A DNA stretch of 64,000 nt, taken from the NCBI RefSeq assembly GCF_954871325.1, contig NC_088777.1, forward strand, positions 49,577,366 to 49,641,365, read 5' to 3'. Source of the DNA: Gordionus sp. m RMFG-2023. Its lineage: Eukaryota; Nematomorpha; Gordioida; Chordodea; Parachordodidae. Below are positions 12,494 through 23,799 of this stretch, piece by piece. Numbering within the stretch: position 1 is the stretch's first letter; the number at the start of each line of letters is the position of its first letter. The translations under genes and the position numbers were made by a program. Under the pieces are notes generated by a model that saw nothing but the letters and a program-made list of their open reading frames with translations, searched no databases and was not told where the DNA came from.

Positions 12494-12774
12494 AATATAT
12501 AATCAAAAAAAATTACAATCTATTTTATTATTACAGTATTGTTAAATTAAACTTACTTTTGCTACTCTACAATTAAATTTATTAATTATTTATAAATTCC
12601 AATTATTTTTTTATATCAATAAAAGAATAATTTTTATTATAGATTTTTATAATTAAATTTTTGAAGTTTTACCGAATTTTAACTTAATGCACTCGTAATT
12701 TTACACAAAAAAAAATAGATACATTTTGGAAAATTTTATTTATATTAATCAATTAAAGTGTCGATATTAATATT

Positions 12775-15700
12775 TGTAACATTTTGCGAGTTTTTGAAAG
12801 GATTGAGAGATTAGAACCGTTGTCAAATAAAGAAAGGTAGAACTAAAATGATTTTATTAAATAATAAGTTAAAATTATAATCAAACTAAATTAATTTAAA
12901 AAAATTAAAATAATAACAAATTAAAATAATAAAAATTAAGTTCGTAACATCATAATCTTTTTCTATACAAATATCCTCGAATATATATACTTTTCTATAA
13001 TATTCATTTACATAATGTTTTACAAACAAACTGAAAAAATCTTGAACTTTCTTTAATTTGAATAATCATTCTTTTTTATTCATCTTTCTTTAAATCATTT
13101 GCATTCGAAATTTAATTCTTTTTTCTTGAGTAGATTTGAATATCCTTCGGCTTTGTAATTTGGTTTAACAATTACAACACCCTTCCACTTAGATTAGTCC
13201 CACCATTCTGCGAGTATAGGCATGGTTCCCGATACATTCTTCTAGCTCTTTTAATTATATCTCGTTTTACTCCCACATTATCCTAGTCTTTGCTTGTTTC
13301 TAACGGTTTCTAGTAACTAATGACGGTAAATCTCTGACGATAATTTGTCTGCGAGTAACGATGGTTTCCACGACTTCTTGTTCGATTTTTTATCCTATAC
13401 TAAATTTTTGATAAGCAATTGGCTATAATTTGTCGATAGCATCCTGGTCTTCTTGTCAATATATCCACTTTGCCTTAAGTTCTCTTATACGATAATGATT
13501 TCTTGTATCTTTTGATCCAAAATAAAAATCCGATCTCTAATTGAGCTCGATTGCGGCATAAATTTTCTAATGACGAAAAGCCGTTTCTCTTTATGAAGAT
13601 TTTTTGGTTAATCAACAACCTGATATTTTGCTAAATATTATCAACTTAAATAACAGTCAACCGTATATCTTTAATAAAAATTTATAACGAAATTCTTTTA
13701 GCTACATCGATCACTTGTACGTATAACGATCTCTTGTGACGCATTCTTTTTAGCTAAACGACTAATTCTCCGAAATACGACCATTAATATTGATACCATT
13801 GTTTTATTGCTCTCATTCTTTGTCTTAGTGTCGATAGTCATCTCATACATCCCCTTCCCCCTTTATTTAGAATCTCTTTTCAGAGTTAATTAGACTGACT
13901 TTTGATCTTCTAAAGCCTGGATCAATCGCTGCAAGACACCACTGAACCAATATGGTATTGCTATTTATATTGCTGAGGCTAGTGGGAGAGTTAATTAGAC
14001 TGAATTGTTGAAATTGCCCTGTCGCCTCCACTCTCCAACATTATTGTAACATTTTGAAAAATTAGAATAAGAGTTGGAAGATTTTAATCGTTGTTAAATA
14101 AGAAAGGTTAGAATAAAATGATACTAAATCAGACTAATATCCTCGTTAGAACTAAAATGATACTAAATCAGACTAATATCCTCGATTATATATATTTTTC
14201 TATAATATTCGTCAAATCAGAAAAGTTAGAACTAAAATGATACTAACTCTTTATTAAATAATAAGTTAAAAATATAATCAAACTAAATTAATTAAAAAAA
14301 AATTAACATAATAAAAAATTAAAATTAAAAATTATAATTAAGTTGGTAAAATCATGATCTCTCCTTATACAAATATCCTCGAATACTTTTCTATAATTCA
14401 TTTACATAATGTTTTACAAACAAACTCAAAAAATCTTGAACTTTCTTTAATTTGAATAATCATTCTTTTTTATTCATCTTTCTTTAAATCATTTGCATTC
14501 GAAATTTAATTCTTTTTTCAGTAGATTTGAATATCCTTCGGCTTTGTAATTTGGTTTAACAATTACAACACCCTTCCACTTAGATTAGTCCCACCATTCT
14601 GCGAGTATAGGCATGGTTCCCGATACATTCTTCTAGCTCTTTTAATTATATCTCGTTTTACTCCCACATTAACCTAGTCTTTGCTTGTTTCTAACGGTTT
14701 CTAGTAACTAATGACGGTAAATCTCTGACGATAATTTGTCTGCGAGTAACGATGGTTTCCACGACTTCTTGTTCGATTCTTTATCCTATACTAAATTTTT
14801 GATAAGCAATTGGCTATAATTTGTTTATGATTAACGATAGCATCCTGGTCTTCTTGTCAACATATCCCCTTATGATTTCTTGTATCTTTTGATCCAAAAT
14901 AAAAATCCGATCTCTAATTGAGCTCGATTGCGGCATAAATTTTCTAATGACGAAAAGCCGTTTCTCTTTATGAAGATTTTTTGGTTAATCAACAACCTGA
15001 TATTTTGCTAAATATTATCAACTTAAATAGAGATCGGATTTTTATTTTGGATCAAAAGATACAAGAAATCATTATCGTATAAGAGATCTTAAGGCAAAGG
15101 GGATATATTGACAAGAAGACCAGGATGCTATCGTTAATCATAGACAAATTATAGCCAATTGCTTATCAAAAATTTAGTATAGGATAAAGAATCGAACAAG
15201 AAGTCGTGGAAACCATCGTTACTCGCAGACAAATTATCGTCAGAGATTTACCGTCATTAGTTACTAGAAACCGTTAGAAACAAGCAAAGACTAGGATAAT
15301 GTGGGAGTAAAACGAGATATAATTAAAAGAGCTAGAAGAATGTATCGGGAACCATGCCTATACTCGCAGAATGGTGGGACTAATCTAAGTGGAAGGGTGT
15401 TGTAATTGTTAAACCAAATTACAAAGCCGAAGGATATTCAAATCTACTCAAGAAAAAAGAATTAAATTTCGAATGCAAATGATTTAAAGAAAGATGAATA
15501 AAAAAGAATGATTATTCAAATTAAAGAAAGTTCAAGATTTTTTTCAGTTTGTTTGTAAAACATTATGTAAATGAATTATAGAAAAGTATATATATATTCG
15601 AGGATATTTGTATAAGGAGAGATCATGATTTTACCAACTTAATTATAATTTTTAATTTTAATTTTTTATTATGTTAATTTTTTTTAAATTAATTTAGTTT

Positions 15701-15934
15701 GATTATATTTTTATCATATTATTTAAGAAAGATTTAGTATCATTTTAGTTCTAACGTTTATTATTGGACGAATATTATAGAAAAGTATATATAATCGAGG
15801 ATATTAGTCTGATTTAGTATCATTTTAGTTCTAACGAGGATATTAGTCTGATTTAGTATCATGTTATTTTAACCTTTCTTTATTTGACAACGGTTCTAAT
15901 CTCTCAATCCTTTCAAAACTTTCAAAATGTTACA
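12775..15934. mobile_element. Fossil LTR retroelement, probably Ty3-type, rearranged
   Basis: Three copies of one LTR are present: 12775-13179 and 14046-14570 in reverse orientation and 15398-15934 in forward orientation. Each is bounded by TGTTGTAATTG and AATGTTACA in element sense. The piece between the first two carries a short internal region. Next to each LTR's TGTTGTAATTG end lies a purine-rich tract (AAGTGGAAGGG), as expected for the polypurine tract. Internal sequence between 14571 and 15397 is folded back on itself. The whole is an internally deleted, inverted composite and is broken. It is not recent, since the LTR copies differ in length and detail. It lies just upstream of the exon at 15997. 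Confidence 0.7.
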
Positions 15935-15996
15935 ATAAAGTTGCTATTACAAAAATATTATCCTTATATAATATTCACTTAGATTTTATTTATTAG

Positions 15997-18900
15997 AATT
16001 CTCCAACTTATGATGATTATATTACAACTTTGCTGCCATTATCCATCCAAATTTTTAGGGCTGAACTTGGCCTATACATTAATTCTTCCAATTCCAAAAT
16101 AACATCTAATTTTGTAAGATTAAGTATTCCGATTTCCCAAGAAAAACTATTAAAATTGGTTATAATCTTTGATATGAATCATGTATACCGATATAGTAGA
16201 AAATCTACTTGATGCTATTTTTTTTATGCATCAAAAATTGTATATACCACTTTTCCATATTTTGTAAATATATTTATTTAATTAAACTCCCCGTCTACTC
16301 TCTTAGTGTTATAGCATTGAGCAGTCATCTAACCAAACTAAACTTGTGTTTAGTTATCGCTGCTTAAGAAAACAAGTGTTGTTAAATGGCTAACTCAATA
16401 TTTAATCCAGAAAAATATTATGCAAGCCTAGAGATTATAGATGGCACATAGTATTTGATCATCTATTGACGAAATCTCGACGCTTAGGACAATATTTTCC
16501 TCGCTATAATGTTGAGTTAACCCTTTTAATAACACTATTAAGAACTAAGATGAAAATATAGAAATGATTTTGTTATTAAAATGTAATAATTAATAAATTA
16601 AATTATAGGTTTTTAATTTCTCTTCTCTTCTTTTCTTTCTTATTTATTTTATCGAATGTTTTTACAATTATATTTCTTCCCCTACCCCCTTAAATATTTT
16701 ACGCATTTTGTTTTTATATAGCGCGTTACTTATCTCTTGAAAAAAAATATATGCGCGATACTTTTGAAAGTAACGCTTGATAACACTTTATATCATTAAG
16801 AGTCGAGCTAGCGTGTTAAAATTTTTTATAAAGGGGTTTCTTTACCTTTCTTTTCCCTCTTTAGTAATTGGGATAAGAGTCGACTTCTATATTTTCTTAG
16901 ATGCCCCAACAATAAACGTAATTCAATCTGCCGAAGAAGAAGTTTAAATATTTGTATACACATATTTTTTTACTAGTTAAAGTTCGCATTTAACAATGAA
17001 CTTAATTATTTATGTAAAATTTCAGATTCAGCATTTCCCAATAGTAGTGTTGTTAAACGGCTCGTTTTGAGCCGATTTTTAAAAACGGCTAACTTAATAT
17101 TTTAGCCAGAAAATAATTGCCTAAGCCTTGAGATTTCGTTAATATATATATGGACCTTTGTTTTTTCTATGAGCAAAATTTTCAGGCTTGCGTAATATTT
17201 TTCTAAGTGAAGTATTGAGTTAGCCATGTTTAAAAATCGGCTCAAAACGAGCCGTTTAACAACACTACCCAATAGGACCCAGCAATTTTACGAGAAAATT
17301 TTAAAAAGCGCTAATTTTATTTTATTTTTTAGTCATCAGGATCCGAGCAAAGATGTAATAATTTAAAATAACCATATATTTTTTCATATTGTCAGAATTT
17401 TTCTTTAAAAAAAAAAAATTAAAACATAAAAAAGGAAGAAAAAAAGGTTCATTTACAAAAAGGAAAAATTATTCCTCTTTTTAAATTTAATTTTTTTAAA
17501 TTTTTATGAATAAATTAAATTATTTTAAAGCATGTATATATTAAATTATATTACTACTTATAAAAAGAAAAAAATGTTGAATAAATTTATTTAAGTATTA
17601 TAAAATAAAAACGTGGCAAATATTTTTAAAAAGTAATGGAAATATATACAATAAGCTACCATAGTGTAATAAATATTGAAAGAGAAAGAGTAAAAAAAAT
17701 TAATGATTCACAAGTTCACAATTTATGATAGATGGGGAATTATGTAGTAGTAATACGAATATCTTCGATTGGATGGAAATATTAGGAATTCTTTTTTAAA
17801 AGCAATAAAAATTTCAATTCTATTAGATTTTGCATTCCGAAACAAATTGAAAATCAATTAACTCAAATTGTAAACTGAGGATAGAGATAGATTATATAAA
17901 ATAGCATTTAACTTTGTACTTCATGGTGCAAAATATAATTTTATAACATGCTCTAGTCCAAAATTACTATCTTCGAAAGACCGGTTAAATGAAAGCTATG
18001 TTAAACACAACACTATCATTTTTTTAATGTGAAAACCCTTATTTTCTTTTCCTTTTTATTATATAATTATTATTACTACCTTTTCAACATTCACAAGGTA
18101 ACATGACTAAAATAAAGGATGATAAGAAATGAATGATTTTTTATATAGGTTTTGATATGTTTAAATTTGTTATAAGAGTAAATAGTTGGTAATGACTAAC
18201 AACCGGCTTATCCCGCTAACTAATCTATAGACGCCGCATGTGCCAAAGAAAAATCTGTTTAAGCATTGAAGAGTGAGATTATTTATTTCTGCTTTCTTAA
18301 ATTTTGTAGAAAAACCTAGGCTTGTGGATGATGATAGCTTTAGGCCAAAAACTAGTTTTTTTTTAAATAATCAACTTAAAATGGAGCAATTACCCCCAAC
18401 TAAAAAGTATAAGGGTAATGCATATATATAAAGTTCCTCTTTGGGAACTTACTTTAAAATTAAAGGTGATTGTCACTTCATTTATATATTTTGTTTATAT
18501 ATTATATATAAATATTATTTTTTTTCGAAGAATTTAATGTTTAAAACAATTTTTTTTTTAAAAAAAAAGCTTTAGAGGGTAATTTTTTAAAATAAAATTT
18601 AAAATAAAATAATAATAAAAATTTGTAATTAGTATTTTTTTAAATTTTGTAAATTTAATTCACGGGGGGGGGGGGGGGGGGGGGGGGGGGGGTGAGAGAT
18701 TTTTAATTCAAAACAAGACAAAAAATTTATAAAAATATTTTTTAAAAAATTTTTTTTCTATAAAGTATAAATAAAAGAGAAAATAAAAGGGTAATGAATT
18801 AATAAGTTTAATAAACTTTTTGCCATTAAATATTTTTTTAAGTATAATATTTCTAATTTTTTTTAAAATTTTTTAAATTTTTAATTAATTCAATTCATTA

Positions 18901-20480
18901 TTTTTTAAGTTGGCGACAATGGACACCTTTGTGTTGAAAAAAAATTTTTTTTAAAATGCAAAATAAAAATAAGTTGAATGAATTCTCTTTAAAACAAAAT
19001 TTTCGATATTAAATTTTAATGATTTTAAAAATAAATACATTAAATATTTTATGATTTTCCCATTATAATATGGGCCATTAAATATTTTTATTTGTTTCCT
19101 TCATTTTTTGTTTATTGGACAAGTATCCTTAGCACCCGGCTATCCAAGCCTGTCGGTGACCGGGGTGTCATCTCTAAGCTCCGAAATTCAGCTTACCGAT
19201 CATCGAAGAAAACCCTGAAAATTTTTACGTTCCTTACCAGGATTGAACTTGGGACCTTCTGTTTCCAAGGATGCATCATAACTAACCCACTGGTCCAAGT
19301 GGAGAGAGATATTGAAGTAGATTACCACCAGAAAAGGTGAAAGCTAAAGAGAAAAAAAAGGGCCATAAAATTATATATAAAATCCAAGGAAAGGGTTTAA
19401 GCTACAAATCCAGTCGTCTTAGTAAACCGCTTTTAATTTTTTTAAAATAATTATTAATTATAACTATATTGAATCATTATGAATATTATGAATATTTTAA
19501 ACAATTTTTTTTTGTTTTCTCGTATTTTCTATTTTCCTTTTTGGAACCTTTAAACAACAAGCCAAAATCACTTCAAAATTGTCAAAATTTTAATTTGATT
19601 TTATATGAAGATGTATAATAAATTGTAATATTAAAATAAATGACTATATTTCAAGTGTAATAAACCTAAAGCAAAATTATTAATTAACTACAACCGAATG
19701 CTATATTGGTTAATTGTGTAATTCAAATTTTTCAAACCATAAATTGGTATATTATTAATATATATATATACATTCATACACCTATAATATTGTTCATTTA
19801 AGTGTGATTATTGGTTTGAATACATAAGAAGTTTTGCAAGTGGTCTCATATGACTAAATGCCAGGAAATGTTAATCAACTAACCGATATTTTTAAAAGGT
19901 TAAGTTAGGAATGAATAAATTATTTTTAAATATAATTTGTGACAAACTATTTAAATGATTATGATTTAAATGTGTTACATTTGTATAAAAAAAAGAAAAA
20001 GAAAAATATAAAAAGAAATAAATGGAATACATAATTGAATATTTTATTAAAAAATTATAATTTTTTTGCTAATGCCATTTTTATTTTACAATATTCTGCC
20101 CGGCATTAGATGCTAATGTTAAAACCTGATATATGGTTTTAATTCAGTTAGGTCTTCCGATCATAAAAATATGTCCGTTTAACTAATTTCTCCCGAAAAA
20201 ATATTTCAAATTTGCTAGCTTGCTTCTTTTAAAAAAAATATTTTCAACACTCCCCTATCTTCTTTAAAAATAATAAATTTAAATTAGCTTTTGCATATTT
20301 CTATTCTGAATAGCTGTCTGTATATAATAGAATGGGATTTTTATATTAAAATAAGAAATTATATATAAAAAAAAGCCAACCAAGGTTGGCCTACTCTTCT
20401 TAGCTGCATTTCTGGATAAGATTCTCAATTCAGGATTAAGAACAAAAATCAGGAGGAAAACTAATAAGTCAGCCTCATAA
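15997..20480 (+). CDS. Unrecognised multi-exon gene with a MITE inside an exon
   Basis: Phase-consistent exons are 15997-16158, 16307-16352, 16722-16769, 16865-16941 and one starting at 16977. All introns are GT-AG and one is only 35 nt (16942-16976). Landmark peptides are ITTLLPLSIQIFRAELGLYI, RYLSLEKKYMRDTFE and VDFYIFLDAPTINVIQSAEE. The fifth exon is split by a family-1 MITE at 17045-17267. Skipping the MITE and one copy of its duplication restores an open frame to a stop at 17366 (NRTQQFYEKILKSANF). With the MITE present the frame runs 20 codons into it and stops at 17105. Two more exons, 18310-18414 (LVDDDSFRPKTSFF) and 20404-20480 (terminal, ILNSGLRTKIRRKTNKSAS), join in phase if a donor at 17044 on the MITE junction is used. 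The start lies further upstream and was not found. No known domain was recognised. The open - frame at 16846-16927 is taken to be its shadow. Confidence 0.6.
16374..16537. mobile_element. Palindromic hAT-type MITE (family 1), shortened copy
   Basis: It starts AAGTGTTGTTAAATGGCTAA and ends TTTTAATAACACTA. The right flank TTAAGAAC and left flank TTAAGAAAAC look like a slightly altered 8-bp target duplication. It begins 21 bp after the donor of the exon ending at 16352, so it lies in that intron. Confidence 0.7.
17045..17267. mobile_element. Palindromic hAT-type MITE (family 1) inserted in an exon
   Basis: This 223-bp copy has intact inverted ends TAGTGTTGTTAAACGG and CCGTTTAACAACACTA and a perfect 8-bp target duplication CCCAATAG (17037-17044 and 17268-17275). 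The target is an open coding exon of the gene at 15997-20480. The insertion adds an in-frame tail of 20 residues and a stop, and its left junction also makes a new GT dinucleotide. Confidence 0.88.
17367..18309. other. A+T-rich intron or intergenic sequence
   Basis: No feature is firmly supported. Short open patches after acceptor-like sites (for example FCIPKQIENQLTQI near 17830-17875, and PKLLSSKDRLNESY near 17955-17998) might be further exons. Their phases do not fit the model of the surrounding gene, so they are not called. Confidence 0.3.
18664..18692 (+). repeat. Homopolymer of 29 G
   Basis: A run of 29 guanines stands in otherwise A+T-rich sequence, flanked by CAC and TGAGAG. It can form G-quadruplexes. 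It lies in a predicted intron of the gene at 15997-20480. Its exact length is likely to be unreliable in any assembly. Confidence 0.95.
19092..19340 (-). mobile_element. tRNA-derived SINE-like element
   Basis: On the - strand CCAGTGGGTTAGTTATGATG resembles an A box, and CCCAAGTTCAATCCTGG, roughly 25 bp downstream, a B box. The following body is relatively G+C-rich (CCCCGGTCACCGACAGGCTT) and contrasts with the flanks. An 82-codon + frame across it is taken to be accidental. It is intronic in the 15997-20480 gene. No poly-A or simple tail is obvious. Confidence 0.5.
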
Positions 20481-20519
20481 AATTTATATTTTAGGTGTAT
20501 AGTGATTGTTAGTTTTAAA

Positions 20520-20708
20520 TAGTGTTTGTCAAACAGCTCGTTTTGAGCCGATTTTTAAAAACGGCTAACTCAATATTTCATCTAGATTAATATTACGCAA
20601 GCCTGTAGATTTTGTTTGTAGAAGGAACAAAGGTTTGGACATCTTTTAGCGAAATCTCGAGCCTTAGGCAACATTATTCTGGATAAAATATCAAGTTTAA
20701 CAACACTA
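20520..20708. mobile_element. Palindromic hAT-type MITE (family 1), perfect target duplication
   Basis: It begins TAGTGTTTGTCAAACAGCTC and ends TTTAACAACACTA, flanked by a perfect GTTTTAAA duplication (20512-20519 and 20709-20716). The right arm is shortened. It starts only 40 bp after the stop at 20480, so it may lie in the 3' untranslated region of that gene. Confidence 0.85.
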
Positions 20709-21153
20709 GTTTTAAATGAAACAGAGCAAATACAATATTAATTAATAAATAAGGTTATTACGATATAGGTTACATTCGAAGTTTGTTTTTAGTTCAATCT
20801 AGAAACTAGACTAAATAATTATAAAAAAAACTTTTCCCTGTTAATTTTCTTCACTTTCTTACTCTTCAATTATCTAAATTAACATCTTGATTGATTAAAT
20901 GTTAATTAGATTAACCATGTTGACTGCACAAAATTCAATTGTAATTAATTATAAACAATTATATCATGAAATAAGGTATAGATAGTCTCTTTATAATTAA
21001 AAAAATAAAATGCTTATTTATTGACTATCACTTAAGCAACCCTATCCCAGTTATGGAGAAAATTTAAAACATTATTACTTTTATTAGAAATCATGACCTA
21101 TATTTTTTTTAATAATAATAATTAGAAAATAGAGTGATCATAAAAGATGGGGA

Positions 21154-21267
21154 TTAGGGACAAGGATGCACAGCAATATTTCTGTTGTGACGATGGTCAT
21201 TTTTAACAGCTTTAGTTCCACTCTTGGGTTCTTCATCTTCCATTATATCATCAATCTCTAATTCATA
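21154..21267 (-). CDS. Terminal exon, possibly the last exon of the gene at 22398-23363
   Basis: After TGTAAATGTAAAG the - strand is open only in phase 0 for 37 codons to TAA (YELEIDDIMEDEEPKSG at the start, RNIAVHPCP at the end). The stretch is acidic, then basic. It would join the gene at 22398-23363 in phase if that gene used a donor at ACG/GTGGCC (22410/22409), giving 317 codons in all. That donor is weak, so the exon may belong to another gene. No family was recognised. Confidence 0.45.
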   Translation of the reverse strand, partial: YELEIDDIMEDEEPKSGTKAVKNDHRHNRNIAVHPCP

Positions 21268-21509
21268 CTTTACATTTACACGTCAACAAAAAAATTTTTT
21301 AAAAAAATATATATTTAATGAGTATATACTATATAACATATTATAGATAATATAGAAATCTATTTCCCTATTTTTCATATCTTTTAAATTTATAGTAAAA
21401 TATTAGATGTATACTATATTAGTTCAGTTTTACCCAATGTCAATTCTTGACTCAAAATAAAATTTAAGCGAAGTTATAACGAAGTTGCATTGGAATTTTT
21501 TTTAATATC

Positions 21510-21690
21510 AGAGACCTGATATATTTTTAATTTTTGTAGGTAATTATGGCGATTTAAAATCTCGGCCTGGCCCAGACAACTTGGTTCGGACTCTATATTC
21601 AAAAAAATTGACATACTGCCCGGTCCGTGTACTCGGGCATGAACCGGGCCTGCGGATTTCTGTTTTTTTTTAAAATATCCCATACTAAAT
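21510..21690. mobile_element. Partial GGCCCGG-rich hAT-like element (family 5)
   Basis: CAGAGACCTG at 21510 matches the family's terminal repeat. The stretch TAATTATGGCGATTTAAAAT and the CCCGG-rich patches also match the fuller copy at 62643-62918. The right end is missing. The 69-codon - frame across it is not considered a gene. Confidence 0.5.
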
Positions 21691-22397
21691 TTTATTTACT
21701 TCTAAATTGTCCATCAGTTTACGGATCATGGATTTATCAATAACGCTCCAACTATCTGTTACAGGGCAGTAAGTTTTCTATTTGTGACGACAATATTTAT
21801 GTTTACATGGTCAAAACAAAAATAAATTATAAATATTTTAAGATAAAAAAAAAAGGACATATATATATATATCGTTATAAGTAAAGAGAATGTACGAGTT
21901 ATAATTATTTTTCTTTTTTTCTTTCTTTCTTTCCTTCTTTCTTTCTTTCTCAGCTAAGTGCAGGGTTAAAATCTTCAAAGTGGATTTTATAAATTTATAT
22001 CTTAATATGTGGGAGGAGGGGGGCGTAATCAAACGGTTTTTAATATTTTGCCTCTGAACCATAACCGAACCGGGTTTGTTTTTCCCCCTGAAAAAAAAAC
22101 GATCTTGCGTCACTACAATTTGGTAATAATTATGCAATTTATTATAGATAATATAAATTTATCGTTTAAAAAAATGTATATAAAGGACATAAAACACACA
22201 AAAAAAAACTATTTTTAAATTTCTATTGGATGAGAGGGGGGGGGGGGGGTTGTTACCTAACTCCTCTTGGTAGTAGGGTAAATTTTCTTGCGTTTAATTA
22301 TTGTACACACGTATATAATCAGCTATAAAATAATAGGCTTAGCTAACTCATATCCTCACATTTTCTTTAAATCATAAATAAAAATATGAAAGAAAAA

Positions 22398-23363
22398 CTA
22401 ATAGGCCACCGTTTTTTCCTTGATTTGTTGCAAGAGCTCCTGGTCGAGTGATTTCTTTTTGGGTAAATAAGGTTTGGTACGGGCCTTGGGTATTGGTCTA
22501 GATAGCAGCTGTTCTTCGTCTTTCTGACTTATAGAGTACCTATAAATTATAAACGCGATTAACTATACTTCTTTAATCCTTCCTTCCTACCTGATATCAT
22601 ATCCATAATTCCACTTATTTTATTAAGGTATATGCAAAATAAAAAAAAATAACCTCATAATACTGTCGGCGCACACGTTGTAACTCATACTCTCTCTCCT
22701 GACACCTTTTCCAGATTTTTCCGTGTTCGAAACGGCATGGGCTCGCGGAGAAGAGCGCGTAATTTCCTTGCCATTATCGTCAGAATTGCCGTCCCTGTGT
22801 CTAGACACGGATTCCTTGGGGTAATCCAAATCCAGATTGTAAATTTTTTTGAGCGTACTCTTGTCCATCAATCTTTTCAGGTCCTCCTCCCTTTCCGTAT
22901 TCGATTCGTCGTTTTCGAAGTCTTCTTCTTCCCTAGATTCCTGGTCTTCGCTTTCATATTCCGACGCTTTGGCTGCTACGTATTTCTTGGCGCCCTTGGG
23001 AGTAGAAGTACTCTTAATACGCTTGCCTTCTTTCCTTCCCTGGACATTCGTATCTTTCTCGACGCGCTGATGGCGATTAACATTCGTCCCCTGCTTCTCT
23101 CTGAGTATCAAACTGACAGGAGCCGGGGGTGATTTATCTCGCTGCCTTTCATTTCGTATAAAGGCCGAATTCGGATCAAATCCCTCTGGCAGCTTCGTTA
23201 TGCTATCCGTACGAGAATGGTACAAAATTCTCTGGTAAGCTTTGGGGTTGCTTTGATTGATTTTCTTAGTTATAGGTTGCTCTATGTGATTCCTACCAGA
23301 GCCATGTTCATCGGCAGGCGATGCTTTCTTGGGAGAATTTTTACGAGCCGGGGAAGATCTCAT
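22398..23363 (-). CDS. Unrecognised hydrophilic, probably disordered protein, two exons
   Basis: Exons 22654-23363 and 22398-22539 join in phase across a 114-nt GT-AG intron and give 283 codons. The start is the ATG at 23363 (MRSSPARKNSPKKASPADEH). The N-terminal half is basic and rich in Ser and Pro. A central acidic stretch (YESEDQESREEEDFENDESN, residues about 137-156) precedes a second charged region, and the C-terminus is Lys-rich (KPYLPKKKSLDQELLQQIKE). There is no membrane segment. Such composition suggests a nuclear or scaffolding protein, but no domain is recognisable. Inside the intron a 23-nt patch with its own splice-like borders breaks phase and is not used. The codon-rich stretch stands out in base composition from its flanks. 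It is transcribed away from the gene that starts at 23800. Confidence 0.68.
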
Positions 23364-23799
23364 ATGGTATATATATATATAAATCTTTGAATCAATCAGA
23401 TATTATCAAAAAACGTGTGTTTAAAATTATTTCTAGTATAGCATGTGACGAGCGCGATTTTAAAAGAAACACGTCACTAGATACGTCATATTTTGTAACT
23501 TTTTTTTAATTCCACAAAACAAAATTTTTTTTTAATAAATTGTAGTTTCAGTCGATTAAAGCGTGTCAAAAGAAAATCCGCTAAGAATAGCGGATTGAGT
23601 TTTTTTTTTTAAATATTTATTTCTCTTTTCAAAGTTGAGCTATATTTTAAAAAAAATACATCCGCAGTTAAAGGAATAGTTCTCAGTTAAAAACTACCGG
23701 TTTTCTTAGCCAGCTAAAAAAAAATATAGAGCATCTAACCCAACTATACCTTTAACGAAATAATGATTTCTGGACGTAAACCCCGACAAACATCATAAA
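23364..23799. promoter_or_regulatory. Shared 5' region of two divergent predicted genes, with a hairpin
   Basis: This 436-bp gap separates the starts at 23363 (-) and 23800 (+), so it should hold both promoters. The only distinct structure is a perfect 9-bp stem, AATCCGCTA and TAGCGGATT, with loop AGAA at 23575-23596, followed three bases later by ten T. No clear TATA box or other motif was singled out. The promoter role is inferred from position alone. Confidence 0.35.

Noticed and set aside
16846-16927. Minus-strand exon with GT-AG borders and 27 open codons
   Set aside because: It overlaps the + strand exon 16865-16941, which has a stronger polypyrimidine acceptor and joins neighbours on both sides in phase.
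19092-19340. 82-codon + frame
   Set aside because: It lies over a - strand tRNA-like SINE with A- and B-box phrases and has no splice support.
22737-23132. Two long + strand frames opposite the gene at 22398-23363
   Set aside because: They are Arg/Ser/Phe-rich shadows of the charged - strand coding sequence and lack splice or start context.
23575-23610. Bacterial-style intrinsic terminator (hairpin plus T-run)
   Set aside because: The genome is eukaryotic with spliceosomal introns, so the hairpin is reported only as a structure.
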